Shown here one piece after another: positions 28,068 through 36,148 of a DNA stretch of 64,000 bases. Location of the stretch: positions 161,737 through 225,736 of the forward strand of contig NZ_JACHBZ010000009.1 of assembly GCF_014200575.1 (NCBI RefSeq), given 5' to 3'. The stretch's first letter is position 1. Every line of letters starts with the position of its first letter. A program made the position numbers and the translations under genes. Under the pieces are notes generated by a model that was given only the letters and a program-made list of their open reading frames with translations, was not told the origin of the DNA and did no database searches. The DNA comes from Mucilaginibacter saanensis. GTDB lineage: Bacteria > Bacteroidota > Bacteroidia > Sphingobacteriales > Sphingobacteriaceae.

Positions 28068-28607
28068 TCAACTTCCTGCTCCTGCTGTGGCTGCACTCTG
28101 CGCCTGTTTAATCAAAATTAAATTAACACCCAATAAAGCCATCAGGGGTAAATTGGGTATGCTTTTTAGTAAATCAAGGTTGAATGTTATGGCAAAAGGA
28201 GTTTTAAAGCTCCACAATCCTGTTTTTATTGAAAGGATATCGCCATAGCTGTCATTCACCAAACTAAACGTGCGGGTGAATAATTTTTTATTAAAAAATT
28301 CGGCATCAAAGCCGTTATTCATGTTCAATTTTATCTTGCGCGACCATACTTCTGGTATCACCATACCCAATTCTTCGTCATTTTGGCCGGTGATAATTAA
28401 CGTACGACTAAATATTCCCTTGCGTTTGATGGTCCAGGTTTGTTGGGCGGTTTCTAAAATGGTAACCGTTTTCCATATGCTTGCATAACTCAGTTTACCA
28501 TAACTAAACTGGCCGTCGGTAAGGTTAAAGGATGGCCTGAAAAAGCCATTTCTGTTTACCGACAGCTCATTTGTACGTAATTGATCAAAACTTCTGAATT
28601 GTTCCAT
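28068..28607 (-). CDS. LURP-one/scramblase-like domain protein
   Basis: 179 residues from the ATG at 28607; it begins 4 nt after the SPFH gene ends. Beta-strand-rich body (TWTIKRKGIFSRTLIITGQNDEELG) with a C-terminal hydrophobic segment (LPLMALLGVNLILI) and a short tail. The fold suggestion is by pattern (tubby/LURP-one-like proteins, some of which bind membranes). It shares layout with the gene at 27411-27896. Second gene of the SPFH operon. Confidence 0.6.
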   Translation of the reverse strand: MEQFRSFDQLRTNELSVNRNGFFRPSFNLTDGQFSYGKLSYASIWKTVTILETAQQTWTIKRKGIFSRTLIITGQNDEELGMVIPEVWSRKIKLNMNNGFDAEFFNKKLFTRTFSLVNDSYGDILSIKTGLWSFKTPFAITFNLDLLKSIPNLPLMALLGVNLILIKQAQSAATAGAGS

Positions 28608-28611
28608 GTTA

Positions 28612-29466
28612 TTAATGGTATAAAGTGCCGGTATTAACAACTGGGTTTACACTGCGGTCGCCGCAGAGCACAACCAGCAGGTTGCTTACCATGGCGGCCT
28701 TGCGTTCCTCATCAAGTTCCACAATGTTTTTTTCAGATAGTTTATTCAGGGCCATTTCAACCATGCCTACAGCACCCTCTACAATTAAACGGCGCGCTGC
28801 AATAATGGCCGATGCCTGTTGCACCTGCAGCATGGAGTGCGCAATTTCGGGAGCGTAGGCCAGGTGGGATATTCTTGCCTCCAGCACTTCAATACCTGCG
28901 CGGGCCAGGCGCTCGTTTAATTCTTTTTCCAACAACAGGCTCACCTGTTCGGCACCGCCCCTAAGGGTTATAGTTGCGGTTTCGTCTTCCAGGTTATCAT
29001 ACGGGAACGAGTTGGCTAAATGCCTTACAGCGGCTTCGCTCTGTATGTTTACGTATTGTATATAGTTTTCTACCGCAAATACGGCGCTGGCGGTATCTTT
29101 TATCTGCCACACAATCACGGCTGCAATTTCAATGGGGTTACCTATACTATCGTTCACTTTAAGCTGCTGACCGTTAAGGTTAAATGCCCTCAATGATACC
29201 TTCTTTTTTTGAGTAAAGGGGTTTACCCAGAAAAAGCCATCCTTTTTAATAGTGCCTACATATTTGCCAAAAAGTGTGAGTACCCTTGACTCATTCGGGT
29301 TTACAATAATGCAGCCGGGTAATACACCCACAAAGGCGATGAAGCCTATGGCAATGGCAAGTGGGGGGATAGCCTCTATGAAAATGGTAGCAATAACTAA
29401 TGATACCAGGAACAAAGCAAATGCAGTAAAGCCTGACGGCGGGTTGATAATTTTTTCGGATTCCAT
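28612..29466 (-). CDS. SPFH/band-7 domain membrane protein
   Basis: 284 residues: two N-terminal hydrophobic helices (about 12-55), then an SPFH domain (about 55-210) with [27 protein letters not shown], and [17 protein letters not shown], and a C-terminal helical region ([20 protein letters not shown]). Such stomatin/flotillin relatives form ring oligomers on the membrane. It heads a four-gene minus-strand operon with two LURP-like proteins and an Arc-like regulator, which together suggest a membrane-organising module. Confidence 0.9.
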   Translation of the reverse strand: MESEKIINPPSGFTAFALFLVSLVIATIFIEAIPPLAIAIGFIAFVGVLPGCIIVNPNESRVLTLFGKYVGTIKKDGFFWVNPFTQKKKVSLRAFNLNGQQLKVNDSIGNPIEIAAVIVWQIKDTASAVFAVENYIQYVNIQSEAAVRHLANSFPYDNLEDETATITLRGGAEQVSLLLEKELNERLARAGIEVLEARISHLAYAPEIAHSMLQVQQASAIIAARRLIVEGAVGMVEMALNKLSEKNIVELDEERKAAMVSNLLVVLCGDRSVNPVVNTGTLYH

Positions 29467-29579
29467 GATAAAGATGATTTTAAATTGATATCATAAAGAT
29501 ATCAAAACTAAATTGATAAGAACAAGAAAAACTGCATATAACAGAAACTTATATTATTTTTGAGCGGTTAATTAAATAA

Positions 29580-31649
29580 ATGGCAAAACTATCTTCTTCG
29601 CGCCAAAAGGCTTTATTGCGCAAATACGCCCGCAATGTTAAGTTTTTGATGATGCTGCTAAGCATCGGCCTGATTGTGTTTTTTTTACCCAAGCAGGCAA
29701 AGTTTAGTTATGAATATGAAAAAGGGCGTATCTGGAACCAGAAAGATCTGATCTCGCCCTATAATTTTGCTATCCTGAAAACGGCCCAGGAAAATAAAAG
29801 CGACCAGAAATCGGCCAAAGAAAGCATTACCCCCATTTACCAGTTAGATGCCTCGATTGAAAGCCAGCAGATGGAGGGTTTTAAAAACGACATTGAAATA
29901 AAATGGCATAACGCCGGTATCAATGACCGCCTTAAACCTAAATACATTTTAACGGGCAACGATCTGTTAAAGGAAATATACGAAACCGGGATTTTAAAGC
30001 TAAATGCCCAATACCAGCTTAATTCAGAAAACTATCCCATCACCATTTTAAATAAAAACATAGCTACAGCCAAAAATACCAATGAGCTGTTTACGCGCGA
30101 AAAAGCTTTGGCCTACTGCGATAAGGTATTAACCAAACACACTGATCTGGATAAGGCTTTTTTACTTGACCTGTTGCAAAACAGGCTGCAAACCAATTTA
30201 AGCTATGATAATAACCTTACCTCAAGGCTGGTGAATGAGGTTGTTGACGGTTTGTCAATAACCCGCGGCATGGTTCAAAAAGGGGAGGTGATAGTTTATA
30301 AGGGATCGGTTATTAATGATGATGTTTATCAAAAGCTGGAATCATATAAACAGGCTTTTGAAGATAATGCACGCACCAACGGCAACCGTAAACTGGTATT
30401 GCTGGGGCAGGTTTTCCTGGTAGCCGTGGCTATTTCATTACTGATGATATTCCTGCACCTTTTCAGGAAAGATATTTATGCCGATAACCGCCTGGTAAGT
30501 TTAATACTATTGGTGATGACGGCCATGCTGGCTACTTTATCATTGGCTATAAAATTACAGTTCCCAACAAACCTGTACTATATACCTTATTGCATAGTAC
30601 CTATCATTATCCGTATTTTATTTGATACCAGGCTTGCACTCAATATACACCTGCTGGTAGTGCTCATAGCGGGCTTTTTTGTGCCGAATAGCTTTGAGTT
30701 CGCCTACTATGAGATCACGGCCGGTATGGTATCCATCTATAGTATTAAAAACCTCATCAGGCGCGAGCAGTTCCTTATTTCGGCGGTTATTATTATCTTC
30801 ACTTATTTTGTAGCCTTTTTGGGCATCACCTTTATACGTGAGGGCACGTTCCTTGATATCGACTGGATGGATTTTCTGCCGTTTGTAGTAAGCGTATTAT
30901 TAACCTTGCTGGCCTATCCGCTTATTTACATTTTTGAAAAGATATTCGCCATTACCTCTGATATTACCCTGATTGAGCTTACCAACACCAATGCCCCTTT
31001 GCTACGGGAACTGGCCTTCACTGCGCCGGGTACCTTCCAGCATTCGCTGCAGGTAGCCAACCTGGCCGAAAACGCTATTTATACTATCGGTGGCAATGCG
31101 TTACTGGTAAGGGCAGGGGCCCTGTACCACGATATTGGTAAAATGGAAAATCCGCTGTTTTTTATAGAAAATCAGAGCTCGGGTTTTAACCCGCATGATA
31201 AGCTGCCTTATGAGGAGAGCGCCCAGATCATCATCAGGCACGTAAGCAAGGGTATCGAAATGGCACGCAAGGCTAACCTGCCCGAAATTGTGGTTGATTT
31301 TATACGCACACACCATGGCAATACCCGGGTAGACTACTTTTATCAGTCGTCATTGAAGAATTTTCCGGAAAAATTCATCAATGAAAATATTTTCAGGTAC
31401 CCCGGACCCATCCCTTTTTCAAAAGAAGCAGGTGTTTTGATGCTTGCAGACTCGGTTGAGGCCGCCTCGCGCTCATTAAAAGAACCAGATGAAGAATCAA
31501 TAAGCATTTTGGTTGACAGGATAGTGAAATATAAACTTGATCAGAACCAGTTGAAAGACAGTGATATAACTTTGAAAGATATTGAAACCATAAAAACTAT
31601 CTTTAAAAGAATGCTGATGAGTATCTATCATGTGAGAATAGATTATTAA
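29580..31649 (+). CDS. 7TM-HD phosphohydrolase, PgpH-like (probable c-di-AMP phosphodiesterase)
   Basis: 689 residues. One N-terminal helix (about 22-38), a long extracytoplasmic 7TMR-HDED domain (about 40-265), seven membrane helices (about 275-460), and a cytoplasmic HD domain with His488 in TFQHSLQ, His-Asp in LYHDIGKMENP near residue 517, and IRTHHGNT. In characterised PgpH proteins this HD domain binds metals and cleaves c-di-AMP to pApA. A TATTTTTG box (29555-29562) lies 17 nt before the start. Confidence 0.9.
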   Translation: MAKLSSSRQKALLRKYARNVKFLMMLLSIGLIVFFLPKQAKFSYEYEKGRIWNQKDLISPYNFAILKTAQENKSDQKSAKESITPIYQLDASIESQQMEGFKNDIEIKWHNAGINDRLKPKYILTGNDLLKEIYETGILKLNAQYQLNSENYPITILNKNIATAKNTNELFTREKALAYCDKVLTKHTDLDKAFLLDLLQNRLQTNLSYDNNLTSRLVNEVVDGLSITRGMVQKGEVIVYKGSVINDDVYQKLESYKQAFEDNARTNGNRKLVLLGQVFLVAVAISLLMIFLHLFRKDIYADNRLVSLILLVMTAMLATLSLAIKLQFPTNLYYIPYCIVPIIIRILFDTRLALNIHLLVVLIAGFFVPNSFEFAYYEITAGMVSIYSIKNLIRREQFLISAVIIIFTYFVAFLGITFIREGTFLDIDWMDFLPFVVSVLLTLLAYPLIYIFEKIFAITSDITLIELTNTNAPLLRELAFTAPGTFQHSLQVANLAENAIYTIGGNALLVRAGALYHDIGKMENPLFFIENQSSGFNPHDKLPYEESAQIIIRHVSKGIEMARKANLPEIVVDFIRTHHGNTRVDYFYQSSLKNFPEKFINENIFRYPGPIPFSKEAGVLMLADSVEAASRSLKEPDEESISILVDRIVKYKLDQNQLKDSDITLKDIETIKTIFKRMLMSIYHVRIDY

Positions 31650-31664
31650 AAAGTGAACTTTTTT

Positions 31665-31694
31665 TTTGACAGGAAGCTTGAATTACTATATTTG
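31665..31694 (+). promoter_or_regulatory. Promoter of the tRNA-Ser gene
   Basis: TTTG at 31665-31668 and TATATTTG at 31687-31694, 18 nt apart, match the Bacteroidota -33/-7 elements closely. The tRNA starts 30 nt after the -7 box. Confidence 0.8.
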
Positions 31695-31724
31695 CAATCC
31701 CGAAAAAAGGGGACGAGTTTTAAA

Positions 31725-31811
31725 GGAGAGATGCCTGAGAGGCCGAAAGGATCAGTTTGCTAAACTGACGTACTGGAAACGGTACCGAGGGTTCGAATCC
31801 CTCTCTCTCCG
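31725..31811 (+). tRNA. tRNA-Ser(GCU)
   Basis: An 87-nt tRNA. The acceptor stem pairs GGAGAGA (31725-31731) with TCTCTCC (31804-31810) and G is the discriminator. The anticodon loop TTGCTAA contains GCT. A long variable arm (TACTGGAAACGGTA) and a GTTCGAATC T-loop confirm a type II serine tRNA. It decodes AGC/AGU codons. The mobile element starts right after its 3' end. Confidence 0.95.
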
Positions 31812-31836
31812 CACCTTACATCATCAGAAATGAACA

Positions 31837-31874
31837 AAAGCCTGTAAGTCAATAGTTTACAGGCTTTGTTTTTT
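31837..31874 (+). terminator. Terminator after the tRNA-Ser gene
   Basis: AAAGCCTGTAA / TTTACAGGCTTT hairpin followed by GTTTTTTC, 26 nt after the tRNA 3' end. Confidence 0.85.
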
Positions 31875-31914
31875 CTATCAACTACACAAAAAACAGCAAA
31901 AATGCCCATAAGTT

Positions 31915-32061
31915 TGTGGCAAAATCGTGGCAATAAATTATTTTCAGAAAATTGCCACGAATTGTTACTTAACTATCTGATTTTCAAGGTATTCATAAGG
32001 TGAACATCTTGATTTTCTGTAGCTGTATTTCGACATTTATTCACTCTATAATCGTGGCAAT
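31915..32061. promoter_or_regulatory. Repeated GTGGCAA sites upstream of the integrase
   Basis: Four copies of the word GTGGCAA: TTGTGGCAAAA (31914-31924), TCGTGGCAAT (31925-31934), its inverse ATTGCCACGA (31951-31960) and ATCGTGGCAATT (about 32051-32062). Copies two and three form a hairpin of 9-10 bp. Placed between the tRNA and the integrase gene, they are good candidates for integrase arm-binding or autoregulatory sites. Confidence 0.5.
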
Positions 32062-32062
32062 T

Positions 32063-33370
32063 ATGTTGGAAAAAAGCTTTGGTTTGCTGTATTTCCTGAA
32101 GCAGTCAGGAAATGAACCTAAAAAGTACATTTATTTACGCATCACCGTAGATGGACATCCGGTAGAAGTGTCCACCAAAAAACAATGGTGGGAAAATCGC
32201 TGGGACCAGGAAAAATGCAGAGCCAGTGGCGTAAAACAGGATGCCCGGGATGTAAATTTCTTCCTGGACACATTAGACAGTAAGGTGTTTAAGGCACGTA
32301 AACAGCTCATTGAGGATGAAGAAGTGATTACTGCTGAGTTGTTGCGGGATATGCTCATCGGCAAAACAAGGAGGAAGATGATTTTGGAAATCTTCTCAGG
32401 TCACAATCAGCAAATGGAAGACCTGGTTGGTAAAGATTACGCTATCGGAACGCTGGAGCGTTATCAGACCTCTTATGACCATACGAAGGCTTTTATTCAG
32501 TGGCAGTACCACGCCGAAGATAGATACATTCGGAAACTCGATCATTTCTTTATTGAACAGTATGCCTTCTGGCTGAAAACTGTACGCAATTGTAATCACA
32601 ACACGAGTATGAAGTATTTGGCCAACTTCAAAAAGATCGTATTGATCTGTGTAAAGAACAAATGGCTGACTGGCGATCCTTTTGCCAATTTTAAAATGAC
32701 CAAACAGGTTGTCACCCGCGACCCCCTTTCTGAATGGGAGTTAAATACGATAATTAAAAAGGACTTTAAAAATGACCGCTTGAACCAGGTTCGGGACATC
32801 TTTGTGTTTAGCTGTTATACAGGACTGGCATATGCAGATGTGAAAAAATTAAAGCGGTCTGAAATACAAAAGGGGATTGACGGTGAACAGTGGATATTCA
32901 CGCCCCGTCAGAAAACAGATACACCATGCCCGATACCTTTATTACCTCCGGCTTTAGAACTATTGGATAAATATGCTCATCATCATAAGTATGTGGACCA
33001 AGACAGGGCATTGCCCTTGCTTTCAAATCAAAAGATGAATGCATATCTGAAGGAAATCGCAAATATCTGCAATTTCAAAAAGGTACTTACATTTCATCTG
33101 GCCAGGCACACCTTTGCAACTACCGTTACCCTGTCCAACGGGGTGCCCATTGAAACCGTATCGAAGATGCTAGGCCATGCTACTATTAAGCAGACCCAAC
33201 AGTATGCGAAAATATTACACAGCAAGATCAGTATGGATATGGCCGCTTTACGTGAAAAGTACGCAGTTATCAAGTCTGAGCCTGAAATAAAATGTACCCA
33301 AATCATGCCGGAACCAATTAAGCCAACGCTTACCCCGCTAAAATACAAATACGTACTGGTAGCAACCTAA
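32063..33370 (+). CDS. Tyrosine recombinase / integrase
   Basis: 435 residues from the ATG at 32063 (MLEKSFGLLYFLKQ is the usual family beginning; the frame is open from 32000). An N-terminal arm-binding domain (about 1-95) is followed by a SAM-like core-binding domain and a catalytic domain. Catalytic residues seen are Arg-region CYTGLAYADVKKL, HLARHTFA (H-x-x-R) and GHATIKQTQQYA with the nucleophile Tyr. It should excise and insert the element at the tRNA-Ser gene next to it. Intact. Confidence 0.92.
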   Translation: MLEKSFGLLYFLKQSGNEPKKYIYLRITVDGHPVEVSTKKQWWENRWDQEKCRASGVKQDARDVNFFLDTLDSKVFKARKQLIEDEEVITAELLRDMLIGKTRRKMILEIFSGHNQQMEDLVGKDYAIGTLERYQTSYDHTKAFIQWQYHAEDRYIRKLDHFFIEQYAFWLKTVRNCNHNTSMKYLANFKKIVLICVKNKWLTGDPFANFKMTKQVVTRDPLSEWELNTIIKKDFKNDRLNQVRDIFVFSCYTGLAYADVKKLKRSEIQKGIDGEQWIFTPRQKTDTPCPIPLLPPALELLDKYAHHHKYVDQDRALPLLSNQKMNAYLKEIANICNFKKVLTFHLARHTFATTVTLSNGVPIETVSKMLGHATIKQTQQYAKILHSKISMDMAALREKYAVIKSEPEIKCTQIMPEPIKPTLTPLKYKYVLVAT

Positions 33371-33497
33371 TGAACAAAACTCGGAGTTGTGAAAAGCGAC
33401 TTCAAGTTTGATGTCACAATTTATGATATCAAAGTCAATAAAGTTTAGCAATTAAAAATAAGATTATGATAGGACAAATTTTGACATCGATGAGGAC

Positions 33498-33969
33498 GTG
33501 ACAGACAAGATTTTTGTTATCCGAGCGCAGAAAGTAATGCTGGATAATGACCTGGCGGAATTATATGGTGTTGAAACTCGGGTTTTGAACCAGGCGGTGA
33601 ACAGGAATACTGTAAGATTTCCATCTGATTTTATGCTTCAGCTGTCTGATATCAAAAGGCGGACGTGGCGGCAGACGAAAATTACCTTATGCTTTTGCCG
33701 AGCATGGCGTACTGATGTTATCGGCTGTTTTGAACAGCAACAGAGCTATACAGGTTAGTATCCAATTGGTAAGGGTATTCTCCCGTCTAAGACAAATACT
33801 TGCTCAAAATACGGATAAAAAACTGGAAATCGAAAGGATTAAAAATGAACTTTACCATCACGACAAAACATGGAAATTGTTTTTCGATGTCTTGATGAAT
33901 TATCAGAACGTATACCGCAAATCCCAGAACCCGGACAAAGAAAAGAATAGGGTATATACCGGACGCTGA
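33498..33969 (+). pseudogene. ORF6N-domain protein, frameshifted and internally shortened
   Basis: The first frame (from GTG 33498) has the ORF6N signature: [20 protein letters not shown] and [17 protein letters not shown]. The frame then changes near 33665 and continues as [20 protein letters not shown] and [16 protein letters not shown], ending at 33969 with a coiled-coil tail. In intact relatives these blocks are joined in one frame with extra residues between them. So a small deletion with loss of frame has broken the gene. The family is phage/element-associated and probably DNA-binding. Confidence 0.75.
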
Positions 33970-34118
33970 ATAGATTTTTAAAACTTGATATGCCAGTTTT
34001 GAATATCAAGTTTTTTCTCATCATCATACCTCGAGCGCGCAAATATTGCAGCTCAATACACATAAAGTTCTTAGATGACAGCGCTTCAGATAACGGGCAT
34101 GTCGACCGTATAGCTGGT

Positions 34119-34430
34119 TTATTTGCTAACCTGTTGCTGATTTTGAGGTGCCAGTAGGGATACGTAGCTGCCGATAAATGGATTATAGGAAGGTTCATAA
34201 ATGATATACCCGTAATCTTTCAGCTGCCGTATACATTTATGGTAGGTCACAATGCTGCCGATATGCGCCTGCTTCATAATCTGCCTCCTGGAAATGGATA
34301 CGGGGTTAACCCGGCCGTTCAACAGCCATATATGGAACAAACACATATAAATGCTGAAATGCCATACACTGATTCTTTGATCAGCAGCCATGACGTTGAA
34401 CACTTTGGTAAAGATCAACCGGCTATTCAT
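34119..34430 (-). CDS. Winged-helix-like small protein, element-specific
   Basis: 103 residues. The C-terminal part, SIVTYHKCIRQLKDYGYIIYEPSYNP, reads as the recognition helix and wing of a winged helix, and the N-terminal part has ISVWHFSIYMCLFHIWLLNG. It is a clear paralogue of the gene at 34728-35012 (shared pattern IS-x2-H-x3-Y, TYH-x2-(I/V)-x2-L-x3-GYI-x-YEPS). It overlaps the excisionase-like gene upstream by 8 nt. Probably a regulator of the element; function not proven. Confidence 0.65.
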   Translation of the reverse strand: MNSRLIFTKVFNVMAADQRISVWHFSIYMCLFHIWLLNGRVNPVSISRRQIMKQAHIGSIVTYHKCIRQLKDYGYIIYEPSYNPFIGSYVSLLAPQNQQQVSK

Positions 34431-34695
34431 GGCTGTCGCTTGCTTTAACCAGCATGTTTTGTATATCCTGGTAACAATAATAATAAGTGCCGCCGATCTT
34501 GGAATAATGTAACTTACCTGTCGCCCGTAACGTCAGTAGGGTGCCGGCCGAAATGCCTAGCAGCTTCCTTACTTCAGCGGGTTTAAGCCATTCTTTGACC
34601 TGCTGGTCTTTTTTGTCTAGCAAATATTTAATATCATTAAGCAGGGCCTGCCGAAATGTTTCTAAATCTTCTTTTGTTATTAATTCCACACTCAT
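34423..34695 (-). CDS. Helix-turn-helix (excisionase/MerR-like) DNA-binding protein
   Basis: 90 residues. WLKPAEVRKLLGISAGTLLTLRATGKL is the helix-turn-helix, followed by the wing HYSKIGGTYYYCYQDIQNML, the usual pattern of excisionase-family proteins in Bacteroidota elements (the 'helix-turn-helix domain-containing' group, DNA-binding domain 17). The N-terminal 30 residues are a coiled helix. It may direct excision or regulate mobility. It lies between two paralogous winged-helix genes. Confidence 0.82.
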   Translation of the reverse strand: MSVELITKEDLETFRQALLNDIKYLLDKKDQQVKEWLKPAEVRKLLGISAGTLLTLRATGKLHYSKIGGTYYYCYQDIQNMLVKASDSHE

Positions 34696-34727
34696 CTCAC
34701 ATCACTTTAATATTCAAGAAAACTGTA

Positions 34728-35012
34728 CTAAAGCAGCAGGTAAACCTTACTTCTGCAATTGCGCTTAAAAGACGGCTCATAGCGTATATAGCCAAATGAA
34801 TGCAGGTCTTTCACGCTTCTATGATAGGTAGCCTGGGCCGAAACCTTGGCGATCCACATAATTTCATAGCTAAAAGCAGATAGGGGATTTGCACCTTCAT
34901 TTTCCAGGCAGTATTGAAGTAATGCGGCATAAACACCAATATGGGTGGTACTTATGCGCGCATCCTTTTTAATCGCCTTGAAAAAGTCCGATAATGGCTT
35001 CATTGCGTCCAT
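34728..35012 (-). CDS. Winged-helix-like small protein, element-specific (paralogue)
   Basis: 94 residues with ISTTHIGVYAALLQYCLENEG near the N-terminus and TYHRSVKDLHSFGYIRYEPS near the C-terminus. It shares its whole layout with the 103-residue gene at 34119-34430. Likely DNA-binding. First of the three small minus-strand regulator genes and 16 nt after the end of the gene at 35029. Confidence 0.65.
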   Translation of the reverse strand: MDAMKPLSDFFKAIKKDARISTTHIGVYAALLQYCLENEGANPLSAFSYEIMWIAKVSAQATYHRSVKDLHSFGYIRYEPSFKRNCRSKVYLLL

Positions 35013-35028
35013 GACTTATATCGTTGCT

Positions 35029-35913
35029 TTAAGAAACTTTCATTCTTTTTCGACTGTTCTTGTCGGCTTTCTCTGCCGCTTTGTGTTCGTTTTTTTGCGA
35101 TGCGACCTGCCCCCCGTTCTGGTCCTGCTGGCTGGTTGGCAATTGTACAACGGTAGCTTCGCCTTGTTTTTGAACGCTAAGGTTGGTACCCTGTTCCTGC
35201 TTTTGAGCCTGTTGCTTTTCAGTTTGTTTTACTTCCAGGCGCTGGTTGCCGGCATCGTAAAAATCAAAACGGTCCTGTCTCGGGTTAGCAATCATCGTGG
35301 CCTTTATTTCTTCGCTATCTTTGATCAGGGTCACTTTGGTAAGATTGCCTTTTTCCAACGATGCGATCAGGCGGATCTTGTCATAAGGTGTTTCCAGTTC
35401 TTTGATCGGGTACTTTTCTAATGCCTTGGTGTGATCCCAGAACATTGTTTTTGGTAGGAAATTGCCGTATTTGTCCGTTTGCTTAAAGTCGAGGTCCTTC
35501 CATGATTTGTAAGTCTGCTCACTGGCAACCAGTTTTTTTTTGTCGCCTTCGCCTACCTCTTGCAGCTTGTTCAGCTCTTTAAACACCGCACGGGAATCCA
35601 GCATATTATACCGTTCCTTCAGCGTATAATTATTTTCCTTTCCAACAAAATAAGATTGTGTAAGCACTTCTTTGCCGGGTTGTTTCAGCGCCAGGTCAAA
35701 CCCGTTAAAAAAGTACAGGTCGCTTTCTTTGGACTTGCTGAAATGCAGCGTCGATGAGACCTCATCCTGGTCGAATTTCGTTTGATGGGGGAGCGTAAAG
35801 GTTTCTCCCCCCGCTTTGATGCTGTCTTTTATACCATTGTCCAGGTTTTCGCCAAAACCTAAAAACTTTACCTGGTTCTTCAGGTAATCATAATTTTTCA
35901 TGTTGATTTCCAT
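35029..35913 (-). CDS. Conserved hypothetical protein of Bacteroidota conjugative elements
   Basis: 294 residues from the ATG at 35913 (the frame is open to 35994, but MEINMKNYDYLKNQVKFLGFGE is the family's usual start). The body contains the conserved SSTLHFSKSKESDLYFFNGFD, NMLDSRAVFKELNKLQ and KEL-x-TPYDKIRLIASLEKGN motifs. The C-terminal 70 residues are Gln/Lys-rich and disordered. Proteins like this are common in tra-bearing elements and have no known role. It follows a frameshifted small gene in the same direction. Confidence 0.7.
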   Translation of the reverse strand: MEINMKNYDYLKNQVKFLGFGENLDNGIKDSIKAGGETFTLPHQTKFDQDEVSSTLHFSKSKESDLYFFNGFDLALKQPGKEVLTQSYFVGKENNYTLKERYNMLDSRAVFKELNKLQEVGEGDKKKLVASEQTYKSWKDLDFKQTDKYGNFLPKTMFWDHTKALEKYPIKELETPYDKIRLIASLEKGNLTKVTLIKDSEEIKATMIANPRQDRFDFYDAGNQRLEVKQTEKQQAQKQEQGTNLSVQKQGEATVVQLPTSQQDQNGGQVASQKNEHKAAEKADKNSRKRMKVS

Positions 35914-35933
35914 AATGATTGAATTTTTAATAG

Positions 35934-36136
35934 TTAATCGTTCGTAGTTAAACTGACTGGGATAGGTTGATTCTTTAAGACCTTCCGGTCGCACTTTCTT
36001 AGCTCATCGTTATATAGCCTAAGCTGTCCATCTGCCGGATCGAACCTGGCATACAGGAAATGGCGGATACTTTTGGGCTCGCCGACTGCTGCAAAAAGCC
36101 CGCGATTTCAAGCTCCTTTAATTCTTTGAATTCCAT
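35934..36136 (-). pseudogene. Small element protein, split by a -1 frame change
   Basis: The ATG at 36136 begins MEFKELKELEIAGFLQ, but the conserved-looking second half (EPKSIRHFLYARFDPADGQL and following, to the stop at 35934) is in the -1 frame. The change falls at GGC TTT TTG CAG, a run of five T. Reading -1 from there gives one continuous product of about 67 residues. It may be a real mutation, a slippage site or a sequencing error. It lies between traM and the 294-residue gene. Confidence 0.5.
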
Positions 36137-36148
36137 CTGTTCCGGTCT

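Noticed and set aside
33839..34198. 119-residue minus-strand frame as a gene
   Set aside because: It overlaps both the ORF6N pseudogene and the winged-helix gene and has no family features. It is a shadow.
34945..35421. 158-codon plus-strand frame
   Set aside because: Antisense to the 294-residue element protein. The latter has conserved family motifs, so this frame is a shadow.
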